Counted from the first letter of the stretch, positions 36,589 through 45,419 are shown. The stretch is 64,000 nucleotides of DNA from G963665085 sp963665085 (GCA_963665085.2 CAXXXS010000002.1:1054001-1118000); one strand, 5' to 3'. The notes: generated by a model from the sequence alone, not told the origin. Numbers and translations: made by a program.

Positions 36589-37922
36589 TGATTAAAAAAT
36601 TAATAAATAGAATTTCCGGAACAGGTAATGTTTACTCATTACTTTCCAATTTGATCTTTTCATTGTTTGGTTTTGGAGGATTTCTAATATTGGTCCGGGT
36701 ACTGGAAAAACCAGTATTCGGCCAATGGATCCTTTTCTTAACAGTTTCTTCTCTTTTTGATATGTTAAGACTGGGACTAAATGGGGCTGCAACCATAAAA
36801 TTAATTTCAGCAAAAAAAGAATATGATGAAAAAAATATTGTTGGAGTATCATACCGAATAGGGCTTATTTCAACTTTAATACTGGGCAGCATATTATTTA
36901 TCGGATATTTCTCAATGAAAAAAATAAATTCTGAAAATATTTATCTTCCAATTCTATTGTTTTATCCCATCCTATCCATTATAAATTTACCGTACAATCA
37001 GTCATTGGTATGGGCCCAGGGTAATATTAATTTCAAAAGAGTATTTATTATCCGTTTTATTGGAGCGGGGCTTTCATTTGTTTTTGTAACATTAACTGCA
37101 CTTATTAAGAAAGAGTTTACAGCAATATTAACTGCATATATTATCAGTTATAGTATTACGAGTTTAATTATTCTAATTCTAAAATGGGACGGTAGTAAAT
37201 ACATCTTAAGAACAAATGAGATAATAAAGAAAAACATATTGAAATTTGGCAAATACTCTACAGCCAGTTACATTGGCAGCAATTTACTTAGAAGTTCAGA
37301 CACACTACTTTTAAGTCTTGCTCCTTTTATGGGTCCAGAAGCAATTGCGGTATTTGCGATTCCTTTTAAACTTGTTGAAATAGTTGAAATTCCTCTACGA
37401 AGTTTCACAGCAACAGCGTTTCCACGGCTTAGTCATGCACTAGAACAAAGTAAAGAAAGTTTTAATCAGATGTTGGGAAGTTATACCCTGTGGACTACAT
37501 TGCTTCTAATACCCGTTATTTTAATGCTGGCAATCTTTCCAACATTCTTTCTAACGATTCTTGGAGGAAAAAACTTTGTCGCAGATTTCCATATCCAACT
37601 TAAAATGGTTTATATTATCTGTATTTATATATTAATCCTTCCATTAGACAGATATTCGGGAGTGGCATTATTTGCACTTGATAAACCTAAGATGAATTTC
37701 ATAAAAATAATGCTCATGCTCACAGCCAATATTCTATTTGATTTAATCGCCATATTTATTTTTAAATCATTAGTGTTTGTTGCACTTGCTACTGTAATTT
37801 TCACTATTTTAGGTATATCAATAGGATGGAAATACATTCTTCAAAAAAATGAATTAGTAGGTTTTTATAAGAATGCTGTCTATTCGGTATCAAAGAAATG
37901 GAGTTTACCTTTAAAAACATAA
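36588..37922 (+). CDS. Wzx-type polysaccharide flippase
   Basis: A 444-residue polytopic protein with about 12-14 membrane helices and basic short loops, of the MOP/oligosaccharide flippase superfamily. The N-terminal NVYSLLSNLIFSLFGFGGFLIL and the middle segment KFGKYSTASYIGSNLLRSSDTLLLS are typical Polysacc_synt motifs. It moves undecaprenyl-linked repeat units across the inner membrane. The ATG overlaps the previous stop by one base, showing translational coupling to the Wzz-like gene. Confidence 0.88.
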   Translation: MIKKLINRISGTGNVYSLLSNLIFSLFGFGGFLILVRVLEKPVFGQWILFLTVSSLFDMLRLGLNGAATIKLISAKKEYDEKNIVGVSYRIGLISTLILGSILFIGYFSMKKINSENIYLPILLFYPILSIINLPYNQSLVWAQGNINFKRVFIIRFIGAGLSFVFVTLTALIKKEFTAILTAYIISYSITSLIILILKWDGSKYILRTNEIIKKNILKFGKYSTASYIGSNLLRSSDTLLLSLAPFMGPEAIAVFAIPFKLVEIVEIPLRSFTATAFPRLSHALEQSKESFNQMLGSYTLWTTLLLIPVILMLAIFPTFFLTILGGKNFVADFHIQLKMVYIICIYILILPLDRYSGVALFALDKPKMNFIKIMLMLTANILFDLIAIFIFKSLVFVALATVIFTILGISIGWKYILQKNELVGFYKNAVYSVSKKWSLPLKT

Positions 37923-39364
37923 AATCACCAAAACCACTTGCAATTTCACTGATTGCCGGATTCTTTGTTGTTATTACCGGTGCAACTTTCCTGTTAAGTA
38001 CGGGTAATCTACCTTTAGGAATTGTAATTTACGCACTTCCATTTGTACTATTCTTAATAAGCTTAATATTTGTATACCCATCGTGGGGTTTATGGACTGC
38101 TTTTATCGCTAATTATTTTGCACTTGGTATTGCCCGGTATGTTCCTGCACCATTGGGTCTCTCAATTGATGGACTTCTTGTTCTTACCTGGTTAGCAGTT
38201 ATATTCAGTCAATTTAATAAAAAAGTACATTGGAAAGACGCCTGGAATGGTCTTACAATTGCAGCCATTATATGGTATGGCTATGCCCTTTTTCAATTAT
38301 TTAATCCGGAGGCGGTAAGCAGCATAGCATGGTTTTACGCTATGCGGGGCGTTTCGTTGTACATGGTATTAACTGTTCCTCTTGCTTTTCTCTTACTCAA
38401 TAAGCCCAAAGATTTAGAAAAAATGTTACGATGGTGGGGATTATTTACCCTGGTAGGAGTTGCAAAAGGCATGATGCAAAAATTTGTTGGTCCGGATCCC
38501 TGGGAACAATATTGGCTAGACACGGTAGGGGGAAAAACTCACATGTTATCACAAGGTTTAAGAATTTTTTCTTTCTTCTCAGATGCTGCTACTTATGGTG
38601 GCTCTATGGGATTTTCGGGTGTTGTATTTTCAATTCTAACACTAAATGCAACAACCTTAAAGAAAAAACTATTCTTTGGCTCTGTAGCTTTTATGGCATT
38701 TTACGGAATGCTTATCTCTGGAACTCGGGGAGCTATTGCTGTTCCATTTGGAGGGTTTACTATGTATGCTATTTTGAGCAAAAAAGTTAAGATGCTGGTT
38801 GTTGGGGGTATCATCATGATAAGTATTTATTCATTTCTAAGATTTACAACTATCGGTAACAGCGTTTATGAGATAAGGCGTTTTAGAGGTGCTTTGGATC
38901 CGGATAATCCATCACTAATGGTACGAAAAGAGAATCAACAAAAACTTAGAGTTTACCTCGCATCCAGACCCTTTGGTGGTGGCATTGGATCGGCCGGCAA
39001 TTGGGGTTTACGTTTTTCTCCCGGGACATTCCTGGCTGAAACACCCACTGATAGCTGGTATGTACAAATATGGGCAGAACAGGGAAGAGTAGGTTTAACA
39101 CTTCACCTTACTATCCTGGGATTTATCATCTTAAAAAGTGCACAGATATTAATGTTCAAACTCAAGAATCAAAAATTTATAGGTTATGGTTCAGCGCTAT
39201 GCTCGGGAATTTTTGGTGTAATGGCTGCTTCATACGGAAGCGGTGCGTTAGGACAAATGCCCAATGGCCTAATTATTTATATTAGCATGGCTTTCATTTT
39301 TATGATGCCCAAATGGGAAGAAAAAAAAATGATGGAACCAAGCTTGGAAGCAGACACTAAATAA
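37898..39364 (+). CDS. O-antigen ligase/Wzy-type polymerase membrane protein
   Basis: A 488-residue protein with about 11-12 membrane helices and a large loop (about 320-390) between late helices, the pattern of the Wzy_C/O-antigen ligase family. MLISGTRGAIAVPFGGF (about 270-285) matches the conserved SxSRG-type motif, and the large loop carries ENQQKLRVYLASRPFGGGIGSAG (split here by function) and a D-x-W pair (TDSWYVQIWAEQGRVG). In a Wzx/Wzy-dependent system it polymerises the repeat units. It overlaps the flippase gene by 25 bp and ends the first exopolysaccharide block. The 283-bp spacer after it holds no gene and only a partial copy of the border repeat. Confidence 0.85.
   Translation: MEFTFKNIKSPKPLAISLIAGFFVVITGATFLLSTGNLPLGIVIYALPFVLFLISLIFVYPSWGLWTAFIANYFALGIARYVPAPLGLSIDGLLVLTWLAVIFSQFNKKVHWKDAWNGLTIAAIIWYGYALFQLFNPEAVSSIAWFYAMRGVSLYMVLTVPLAFLLLNKPKDLEKMLRWWGLFTLVGVAKGMMQKFVGPDPWEQYWLDTVGGKTHMLSQGLRIFSFFSDAATYGGSMGFSGVVFSILTLNATTLKKKLFFGSVAFMAFYGMLISGTRGAIAVPFGGFTMYAILSKKVKMLVVGGIIMISIYSFLRFTTIGNSVYEIRRFRGALDPDNPSLMVRKENQQKLRVYLASRPFGGGIGSAGNWGLRFSPGTFLAETPTDSWYVQIWAEQGRVGLTLHLTILGFIILKSAQILMFKLKNQKFIGYGSALCSGIFGVMAASYGSGALGQMPNGLIIYISMAFIFMMPKWEEKKMMEPSLEADTK
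39319..39340 (+). repeat. 22-bp direct repeat, left copy
   Basis: AG, nine A, then TGATGGAACCA. It is identical over 22 bp to 40954-40975. The left copy is in the last codons of the polymerase gene; the right copy covers the last codons of the RhuM gene. The pair frames the 1.6-kb segment that separates the exopolysaccharide genes. Confidence 0.6.
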
Positions 39365-39647
39365 TACTGGTTGAAATCTATTTTAAAAATTTCAGATAAA
39401 ACTATGATGCTATTTATACCTCGCATTTTTAAATCTAAAAAATCAAATAGTTATTACTTGAATCAGTTTTATTTAACACGATTTCGGGCAAAAAAGAAAC
39501 AAATATAAATTTTTCTATATCAGAGCCCCGCTTAAGTCCTCCTATTAGGCTACTCGTTATACATAAGTTAGTCTTCATGCAAAAAGAGCAGTGCAAACAT
39601 TGATAATTGTATCATAATTTGTATTTTTTGGGACAAATAAAAAGAAT

Positions 39648-39938
39648 ATGGGACAAAATGCACCACATTATCAACTTGAAAAACTTCCACCTCTGAGAGA
39701 AAAGGTGGAAACCATTGAAATTCTTAGACAAACGAACAAGTCTATAGCTGCTTTAGTTGAGTTAAAAGCCTTAATTAAACTCGAAGATGTGCATCTGGAA
39801 CAAGCTATAAATTATCTCGAAGCATACGATTTGGAAGTTGGGCTATTAATTAATTTCGGTGCAAAAAGCCTCGATTTTAAACGACTCAACAACAAAAAGT
39901 TCAATCAAAAAAATCAAGGCAATCCGCAAATCCTATAA
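39648..39938 (+). pseudogene. Chimeric remnant: Fic N-terminal piece fused to GxxExxY C-terminal piece
   Basis: The 96-residue frame joins two unrelated families. Residues 1-42 (EKLPPLREKVETIEILRQTN, then KSIAALVELK) look like the N-terminal region of Fic/DOC proteins. Residues 38-85 (ELKALIKLEDVHLEQAINYL, then LLINFGAKSLDFKRL) match the C-terminal end of GxxExxY (PDDEXK_3) proteins. The junction lies at ELK, a tripeptide both families share. Neither the Fic HPFx[D/E]GN motif nor the GxxExxY nuclease motif is present, so both parents are dead. It starts at ATG and ends 15 bp before the RhuM gene, so it may still be translated. Confidence 0.7.
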
Positions 39939-39953
39939 ATTAAGGTTCAGACA

Positions 39954-40967
39954 ATGAGTAACTCCGAAATATTACTATATCAAACCGAAGACGGACAAAC
40001 TAAAATTGATGTCCGATTAGAACAAGAAACAGTTTGGCTTTCACAGGCACAAATGGTTGAACTTTTTCAGACTACGAAACAAAATATTAGCCTGCATATA
40101 AAAAACATATATGAAGAAGGAGAACTTAATGAAATTTCAACTGTCAAGGATTACTTGACAGTTCAAACCGAAGGTAAACGTAAGGTTCAGCGCAATTTAA
40201 AGTTTTACAACCTTGATGTAATTATTTCTGTTGGTTACAGGGTGAAATCTCACAGGGGTACGCAATTCCGTATTTGGGCTACACAGCAATTAAAGGAGTT
40301 CTTAATAAAAGGATTTTTGCTTAACGATGAAAAACTAAAAGAAACCGGACATACAAACCCGTACTTCGATGAACTTTTGGATAGAATCAGGGATATCCGC
40401 AGTTCTGAAAAAATATTCTATGCAAAAATTCGTGATATTTACACCACAGCGATAGATTACGACCCAAATACCGAAGAAAGTTTATTGTTCTTTAAAACTG
40501 TTCAGAATAAAATGCACTGGGCAATTCATGGACATACTGCATCGGAAGTAGTTTATCAACGTGCTGATTCGGAAAAGCAAAATATGGGTTTGACCACATG
40601 GAAAAATGCGCCCAAAGGAAAGATTAGAAAAACAGACGTTTCGATTGCAAAGAATTATTTGTCGGAAGATGAATTAAAAGAATTGAACCTGATTGTTGAC
40701 CAATACCTTTCATTCGCTGAATTACAAGCCAGAAACCGCAATCCTATGTACATGAAAGATTGGGTTAAAAAACTCCATGACTTTTTAACACTCAACGATA
40801 AAGAAATTTTGGGACACGCTGGAAAAATTTCAGCTAAAATGGCAAAAGAATTGGCTGAATCAGAATACGAAAAATACCGGCACAAAATGATTGACATTGA
40901 GGATGCAAAAGAGATTAAAGAATTAGAGGAAGGATTAAAAAAACTTGGACAAAAGAAAAAAAAATGA
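39954..40967 (+). CDS. RhuM-family virulence-like protein
   Basis: A 337-residue protein of the RhuM family. The N terminus contains a winged-helix-like part (VWLSQAQMVELFQTTKQNISLH) followed by RKVQRNLKFYNLDVIISVGYR and FRIWATQQLKEFLIKGF, hallmark RhuM segments; the rest (150-300) is helical with SEKIFYAKIRDIYTTAIDYD. The name comes from a Salmonella island gene; the biochemical role is unknown, and relatives are often found with toxin-antitoxin and restriction genes. The 22-bp direct repeat overlaps its last codons, and the upstream gene is a chimeric remnant, so this is accessory DNA. The KKK-rich end (QKKKK) lies inside the repeat. Confidence 0.88.
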   Translation: MSNSEILLYQTEDGQTKIDVRLEQETVWLSQAQMVELFQTTKQNISLHIKNIYEEGELNEISTVKDYLTVQTEGKRKVQRNLKFYNLDVIISVGYRVKSHRGTQFRIWATQQLKEFLIKGFLLNDEKLKETGHTNPYFDELLDRIRDIRSSEKIFYAKIRDIYTTAIDYDPNTEESLLFFKTVQNKMHWAIHGHTASEVVYQRADSEKQNMGLTTWKNAPKGKIRKTDVSIAKNYLSEDELKELNLIVDQYLSFAELQARNRNPMYMKDWVKKLHDFLTLNDKEILGHAGKISAKMAKELAESEYEKYRHKMIDIEDAKEIKELEEGLKKLGQKKKK

Positions 40968-40975
40968 TGGAACCA
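40954..40975 (+). repeat. 22-bp direct repeat, right copy
   Basis: Identical to 39319-39340. The bases following this copy (ACCCACACC) would continue the polymerase reading frame after the left copy for eight more codons to a stop, as expected if the segment between had been inserted or duplicated there. Confidence 0.6.
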
Positions 40976-41004
40976 ACCCACACCATCCCTTCTATCAGGA
41001 ACAT

Positions 41005-41880
41005 TTAAATTTTAGGTGTAAAAACAGAGAAGGTTGTTCCTTTTTCTTTTGAAGATTCGCAGGTAATTTTCCCTCCTTCTTCGTATTTTTCCATTATTAT
41101 CAAAAATAACTATGTATAACAGATCCTTATCTTGTTTATAACCAGAAATAATTTCTGTTAAACCAGCCATATCTTCTGAAAGGACCCAGGGTTTACTACT
41201 CTGAGCTAAACTGTAAGCAAAAACAAATGTATCCTCTTTTAACTTTGCATTTAAAAAATTAGAACGTCGTTTAATAAGGACAAAACTATATAACGACATA
41301 ACAACAACCATTAAAATAGAAAAACTTAGAATAAGCTTTCTCCGGTAAATTTTTTTTTAAAATCGAACCATGGAATTGGCCATGTGGCACCTACATCAAC
41401 ATTTTTAGAATACACATTTAATATGGATGAAACCTGAGATCCTGTATAAACATTACTAATATCAATACCATTCTGGAACAAAAAATCCTGGGGCATAATA
41501 CAAGCAGCAAGGGCTGTCTCTGAAGGATATGAAACCCGTTTTCCCACAATATCAGAGAATGTTTTTATATCAGAATCCTTTCGTACTAAAAATAATCCTG
41601 TAAACCTTTCATCATTGCCCATTTTCCCAAAAACGGTATATCCATAATCCAGGCAGAGTAAAGTCTGATATGGATTTGGCAGTGCAAAATCAAATTGTCC
41701 TCTATAAAGCTTCTCTTCAAATGCTGCATAATCTTTTGAAGCAATTAGCTTTAACTTTAATTCAGGTAGTTGAAAATTTAAATAATCCACCAACGGTTGA
41801 AAAACTTCAAAAAGTTTATCCGGATTATACAATAGAAGAAATAACGACACAGTCAAGTAATACTTACATCTTTTTATAAT
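41005..41880 (-). pseudogene. Broken PhnD-type sensor histidine kinase
   Basis: Three consecutive pieces on the minus strand reconstruct one receptor kinase. 41326-41856 encodes a periplasmic PhnD/PBP-like domain (LFEVFQPLVDYLNFQLPELK, FDFALPNPYQ, WPIPWFDF) without a proper start or signal. 41012-41311 in another frame encodes a membrane helix and a short sensor segment (LAQSSKPWVLSEDMAGLTEI). 41005-41090 in a third frame encodes GGKITCESSKEKGTTFSVF, the extreme C-terminal end of an HATPase domain. The HisKA and most of the HATPase are deleted, with at least two frameshifts. It is a dead two-component sensor beside the RhuM segment. Confidence 0.8.
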
Positions 41881-41951
41881 TTGCGAAATTAATTTGTTGC
41901 TAACAACTCTGAATCATAGCTGTTTAGGTTCTAAAGTATATAATTGTTAAT

Positions 41952-42356
41952 TTATTTAACTAATACCATTGTTCTTTTAAATGTTTCCCCGAACATTGTA
42001 TCCAGCCTTGGAGGGAGATATGATGCACTATATGTATAAAACACCTCTACATTATGAAGCCCATATTTTAACCCGTTTGGTTTTCTTACAGTAAGAATTG
42101 CTAAGTCCTGTATATTCCAGTTTTCATTGGGATAATTTTTTAATTCAGCCTGTTCAAATATTTTGTTATTTATCGTCCAGGTAATTTGTTCTCCATCATA
42201 TTTTTCTCCATCAACAGTAATTTTTGCAGGACGCAACATTGAAAGCCAAACTCCCCTGTAATATGTTGAACGTATCGGAATTTGAAATCCGACTACTTTA
42301 TCTCCTTCATAAACATTCTGAAAACCTCTTGATTGTATATTATTTTTTTCGAACAT
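41952..42356 (-). CDS. C-glycoside deglycosidase beta-subunit-like protein (DUF6379)
   Basis: A 134-residue beta-rich protein matching the small DUF6379 subunit of C-glycoside deglycosidases (DgpB/DfgB/CarC type). Visible family features are the opening MFEKNNIQSRGFQNV, GFQIPIRSTYYRGVWLS, VDGEKYDGEQITW, and the closing GLHNVEVFYTYSASYLP. In characterised complexes this subunit caps the metal site of a TIM-barrel partner, and together they cleave the C-C bond of 3-oxo-C-glycosides. The partner is encoded 15 bp upstream. It lacks a signal peptide while its partner has a Tat-like leader, so the compartment is uncertain. Confidence 0.8.
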   Translation of the reverse strand: MFEKNNIQSRGFQNVYEGDKVVGFQIPIRSTYYRGVWLSMLRPAKITVDGEKYDGEQITWTINNKIFEQAELKNYPNENWNIQDLAILTVRKPNGLKYGLHNVEVFYTYSASYLPPRLDTMFGETFKRTMVLVK

Positions 42357-42371
42357 TTTCTCTTATTTTAA

Positions 42372-43355
42372 TTAAACCTCACCTAAATATTGTTTCATCA
42401 TTAAATGCTGTTTTCTCAGCTGATCAGACACATAACCTATAACATCTTTATCGGCACCTTCATATTCGCTTAGCAAATAGCCGTCCCATTTATGCTCCAT
42501 CAACACTGAAATTATTTTATCGTATGGGTGAGTATCTTCTATTAGATCATCTGTCATATTTTGAAATTTTGCATGGCAGGCATACACATATGGAAGCAGG
42601 GGTATAATATCCTCCGGGGCACTTGGTTCCAATTCTACACCTGGGATCTTCATCATACTTTCTTTTGCCTGGAAAACGCCAAAATCAATATTTAACCCAA
42701 AATTTTTTGTCCCAGTTTTCTCAATAAATTCAACATAATTATCAATCATTTTTGATTTAAGGGCAGTAGGTTGATGAATTTCAGGACACATCACAACCTT
42801 ATATTCCTCGGCTACTGGAAGTGCCATCTCTATAAATTCGCGCCAATTTTTTACTGGTGTCAGAGTCTCATCAATAACACCAAGCTTTGTTCTCATAACG
42901 GTAAATCCTAATTTATGGGCAAGCTTAATATCACGAACAAGCATATCGTATGATTCTTTTGTTGTGAGTTCCCTTCCTTCATGTAGACGTGAATCCACCC
43001 AATGACCATATTCAACAGGAACAATCCCATATTTATTCAATAATTCAAACCAGCTCTCTACCCATTCGTCGGTTGGATTTGGATAATTATAAATATGTCC
43101 ATTTGCAAGTACTTCTAATCCATAAGCATCCATGCTGGCCATATCTGCAAAACAATCTTCGAGAGTCATGCTTGTATACATCTCACCGGCATAACTGTAC
43201 AAAGAAACGCCCCGCTTTGGTATATCGCCCTTTATACTTATTGGTATAGCTTTGGTCTCATGATAGCCTGAACCCAGAATTTTCTTAGCAGGAATAGCAG
43301 ACATAGCAGCTAAACCTGCTGTTGTTTTTAAAAAATCTTTTCTTGAATATTTCAT
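42372..43355 (-). CDS. Sugar phosphate isomerase/epimerase-like TIM barrel, probable C-glycoside deglycosidase alpha subunit
   Basis: A 327-residue protein of the AP-endonuclease-2 TIM-barrel superfamily. The N terminus (SRKDFLKTTAGLAAMSAIPA) is a Tat-like leader with RK instead of RR. Metal ligands are at the expected strand ends: Glu192 (CPEIH), Asp224 (NIDFG), His261 (CHAKF) and Glu297 (SEYEG). With the DUF6379 partner 15 bp downstream it forms the arrangement of C-glycoside deglycosidases, which beta-eliminate the aglycone from 3-oxo-C-glycosides using Mn2+. No 3-oxidising Gfo/Idh/MocA dehydrogenase is in the window. The pair could instead act on 3-oxo-O-glycosides. An AraC regulator is divergent. 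Confidence 0.8.
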   Translation of the reverse strand: MKYSRKDFLKTTAGLAAMSAIPAKKILGSGYHETKAIPISIKGDIPKRGVSLYSYAGEMYTSMTLEDCFADMASMDAYGLEVLANGHIYNYPNPTDEWVESWFELLNKYGIVPVEYGHWVDSRLHEGRELTTKESYDMLVRDIKLAHKLGFTVMRTKLGVIDETLTPVKNWREFIEMALPVAEEYKVVMCPEIHQPTALKSKMIDNYVEFIEKTGTKNFGLNIDFGVFQAKESMMKIPGVELEPSAPEDIIPLLPYVYACHAKFQNMTDDLIEDTHPYDKIISVLMEHKWDGYLLSEYEGADKDVIGYVSDQLRKQHLMMKQYLGEV

Positions 43356-43440
43356 GTTTCAGATAGTCTTTTTAGAACTTAAGTTTAGTACTATTATTAG
43401 TGTTCGGACAAATTTTACAAAATCTTAGTATACAGGCTTT

Positions 43441-43473
43441 ATCAAAATTTGAAAATTATTTATCAATTTTGAT
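43441..43473. promoter_or_regulatory. Inverted repeat in the divergent AraC/deglycosidase spacer
   Basis: ATCAAAATT at 43441-43449 is inverted at 43465-43473 with a 15-bp centre, in the middle of the 177-bp spacer between the two divergent start codons. It may be an operator for the adjacent AraC protein; the AT-rich composition weakens the case. Confidence 0.3.
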
Positions 43474-43532
43474 CAATGTAGAATTTATCACAAACTTTAT
43501 TTATCATTGTAATATCTAGCAGTGATTATATA

Positions 43533-44468
43533 ATGAAAGAAATTTCAATCCCTACATACAACACATCACATTTAAGCACAAGATTTATTGAAGCAGGAGG
43601 AAATACATTGACCCCATTGTTAAAATCCCCTCATTCGTTATTTCATATAAATCGTATTGAAGACTATATAAAACTTTCAAAAGAACATTTAAAAAAAGAC
43701 ACGGATCCCTTTCGATTAACTGTTTTTACTTTTATGTTTCTAACAAAAGGATATGCTATCAAAACTAAAGGAATTAAGAGGTTTCAAATAACAAGTAATT
43801 CGTTTTTCTTTGTGCCGGCTTTTGAAATTACCTCTAACGAATACATAAGTGATGATTCGGCGGGATTTTATTGTCATTTTAATTTAGATTTATTAGCCTT
43901 TGATTTTAAAGTTAAAGGTCTTTTATCTGATTTCCCTTTTTTGAATTTTAATTCGTATCCTGTTATTCAAATAGATAATTCGATAAAAAATATAATTACC
44001 CAAGTTCTTTCCAGGTTAGAACTTGAATATAAAAAAGGGGATAAATGCAGTTTACAGGTTGTCCGGGCGTATTTAATTGCAATTTTCATGGAACTTTTAC
44101 CGTTTGTTTTAACATCAAAAAATTCATCAGACGACCCGGCATATCAAATCACCAGAGAATTTAAAAGAGCTCTGGCCCAATTTATTTACGATAAACAAAA
44201 AATAGAAGATTATGCTGAATTATTAAATATTAATTCCAATCTTCTTAATAAATATGTTAAAAGTGTTACTGGTAAAAGGGCTAACGAATTATTGAATGAC
44301 ATGATTTTACTTGAAGCAAAAAGTCTTTTAAAACAAACAACACTCAGTATTTCTGAAATCACTTATAAACTGGGGCAAGAACATATTAGTAATTTTACCC
44401 GTTTCTTTAAAAGTAAGACAGGCTTAACTCCCGGTGATTTTCGAAATGAATTTACATTAAAAATGTAA
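43533..44468 (+). CDS. AraC-family transcriptional regulator
   Basis: A 311-residue regulator with an N-terminal AraC_binding cupin-like domain (about 30-170) and a C-terminal double helix-turn-helix (about 205-305: NINSNLLNKYVKSVTGKRAN, then ISNFTRFFKSKTGLTPGDFR). The second HTH carries the expected FTRFFK-KTG-TP pattern. It is transcribed divergently from the deglycosidase pair with 177 bp between, the classic layout for a regulator and its target, probably responding to the glycoside or its product. Confidence 0.92.
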   Translation: MKEISIPTYNTSHLSTRFIEAGGNTLTPLLKSPHSLFHINRIEDYIKLSKEHLKKDTDPFRLTVFTFMFLTKGYAIKTKGIKRFQITSNSFFFVPAFEITSNEYISDDSAGFYCHFNLDLLAFDFKVKGLLSDFPFLNFNSYPVIQIDNSIKNIITQVLSRLELEYKKGDKCSLQVVRAYLIAIFMELLPFVLTSKNSSDDPAYQITREFKRALAQFIYDKQKIEDYAELLNINSNLLNKYVKSVTGKRANELLNDMILLEAKSLLKQTTLSISEITYKLGQEHISNFTRFFKSKTGLTPGDFRNEFTLKM

Positions 44469-44525
44469 ACAACTAAATTCGTATATAAAAAATTACGTTA
44501 ACAAACTGATTGTTAAAAAAAACAC

Positions 44526-45257
44526 CTAGGAGACTTGCAATTTATTCTTTATTCCCCTGAAATTTATTCTAAAAAACGAACGGGTAACATCCATCACCTC
44601 TGATAATTTTGATCGTGTAGGAAAAAATTGTTTAACCATATCCTCATCCCAATATGCTTCAAAATATTTTCTATAGTCAACATTTTCGGGATTTACTTCA
44701 AATTCAATCGTATCTTTCCACTCATAACGGGTAGTCATAAAATTTGGTTTGGTATCGGTTAAAAGTTTATATGCCATTGATGTTTTTTGTAACCACGTTA
44801 GAAATAAAAAACCTAAGTCAAGCTCTGTTTGAAACCAGAATTTTTCTTTTTCCATTAAGATTAATTTATTATCTATCTCAAGAATTAACCATTTATGAGC
44901 CTTTTTAGGGAACAGATATTCACCAATGAGCGAAGGAGTTTCTAAATATCCTCTTTTAGATACACGCATCTGCTCTTTTAAAAAGGCTTCCGGATTCTCC
45001 ACATGTTCTAGAACCTGGTTACAGATTACATAATCAAATTCATTGTCTTTAAATGGTAGATTTTCTCCATCTGCTTCCATAAATTGTTGGTGTTTTAAGA
45101 CCTTTATATCGCTCTTTCGATGATAATTTGAATCAATAAATTTATCTACAACCATATTTGAACGTGGGTGAGGATTATGCCCTCCTCCTACTTCTAATAC
45201 TCTTTCTTTTTTACCTACGTTTAGATCAAATCTATTTCTTGGATTTCTAGTCTTCAT
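44526..45257 (-). CDS. Class I SAM-dependent methyltransferase
   Basis: A 243-residue protein starting at the ATG 45257; the frame is open to 45347, but the first 30 codons there would overlap the sigma-54-like promoter and look non-coding. Motif I is VLEVGGGHNPHP (about 18-29), and the Methyltransf_11 pattern continues with ADGENLPFKDNEFDYVICNQ and EHVENPEAFLKEQMRV. The C-terminal part is unlike small-molecule methyltransferases. As its promoter is of the same type as those of the exopolysaccharide genes, it may methylate the glycan or its lipid-linked precursor. Specific substrate unknown. Confidence 0.85.
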   Translation of the reverse strand: MKTRNPRNRFDLNVGKKERVLEVGGGHNPHPRSNMVVDKFIDSNYHRKSDIKVLKHQQFMEADGENLPFKDNEFDYVICNQVLEHVENPEAFLKEQMRVSKRGYLETPSLIGEYLFPKKAHKWLILEIDNKLILMEKEKFWFQTELDLGFLFLTWLQKTSMAYKLLTDTKPNFMTTRYEWKDTIEFEVNPENVDYRKYFEAYWDEDMVKQFFPTRSKLSEVMDVTRSFFRINFRGIKNKLQVS

Positions 45258-45290
45258 TTTTAATAATATTTTATTATTGCAATTATGTAT

Positions 45291-45306
45291 AGCCAAAGGC
45301 CATGCC
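45291..45306 (-). promoter_or_regulatory. Sigma-54-like promoter of the methyltransferase gene
   Basis: On the minus strand: GGCAT-GGCCT-TTGGCT, with the same TTGGCW -12 variant as the promoters at 30018 and 45486. It ends 33 bp before the ATG at 45257. Its UAS-like site is 71 bp upstream. Confidence 0.5.
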
Positions 45307-45371
45307 CAAACACACAAAACACAATAAATCAATAAATTAACTTTCAAACCAAAAGATTATACTCATCATAA

Positions 45372-45387
45372 TCTTCGTTTTCGAAAT
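45372..45387 (-). promoter_or_regulatory. Candidate enhancer (UAS), site 2 (minus-facing)
   Basis: On the minus strand ATTTC-N6-GAAGA, with CGAAGATT beginning at 45377, 71 bp before the GG at 45306. The 13-mer AAACGAAGATTAT around it is identical to 29943-29955 upstream of the promoter at 30018. Confidence 0.55.
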
Positions 45388-45403
45388 TCAATAAAAAAAT
45401 CAT

Positions 45404-45419
45404 TCTTCTTTTTCGAAGG
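45404..45419 (+). promoter_or_regulatory. Candidate enhancer (UAS), site 3 (plus-facing)
   Basis: TCTTC-N6-GAAGG, with CGAAGGTT beginning at 45414, 72 bp before the GG of the promoter at 45486. Same half-site, spacer and distance as site 1. Confidence 0.55.

Noticed and set aside
39531..39560. Another copy of the border palindrome
   Set aside because: Only AAGTCCTCCT matches; the second arm is missing.
45258..45347. Thirty-codon N-terminal extension of the methyltransferase
   Set aside because: It overlaps the minus-strand sigma-54-like promoter and shows no family similarity; motif I begins shortly after the ATG at 45257.
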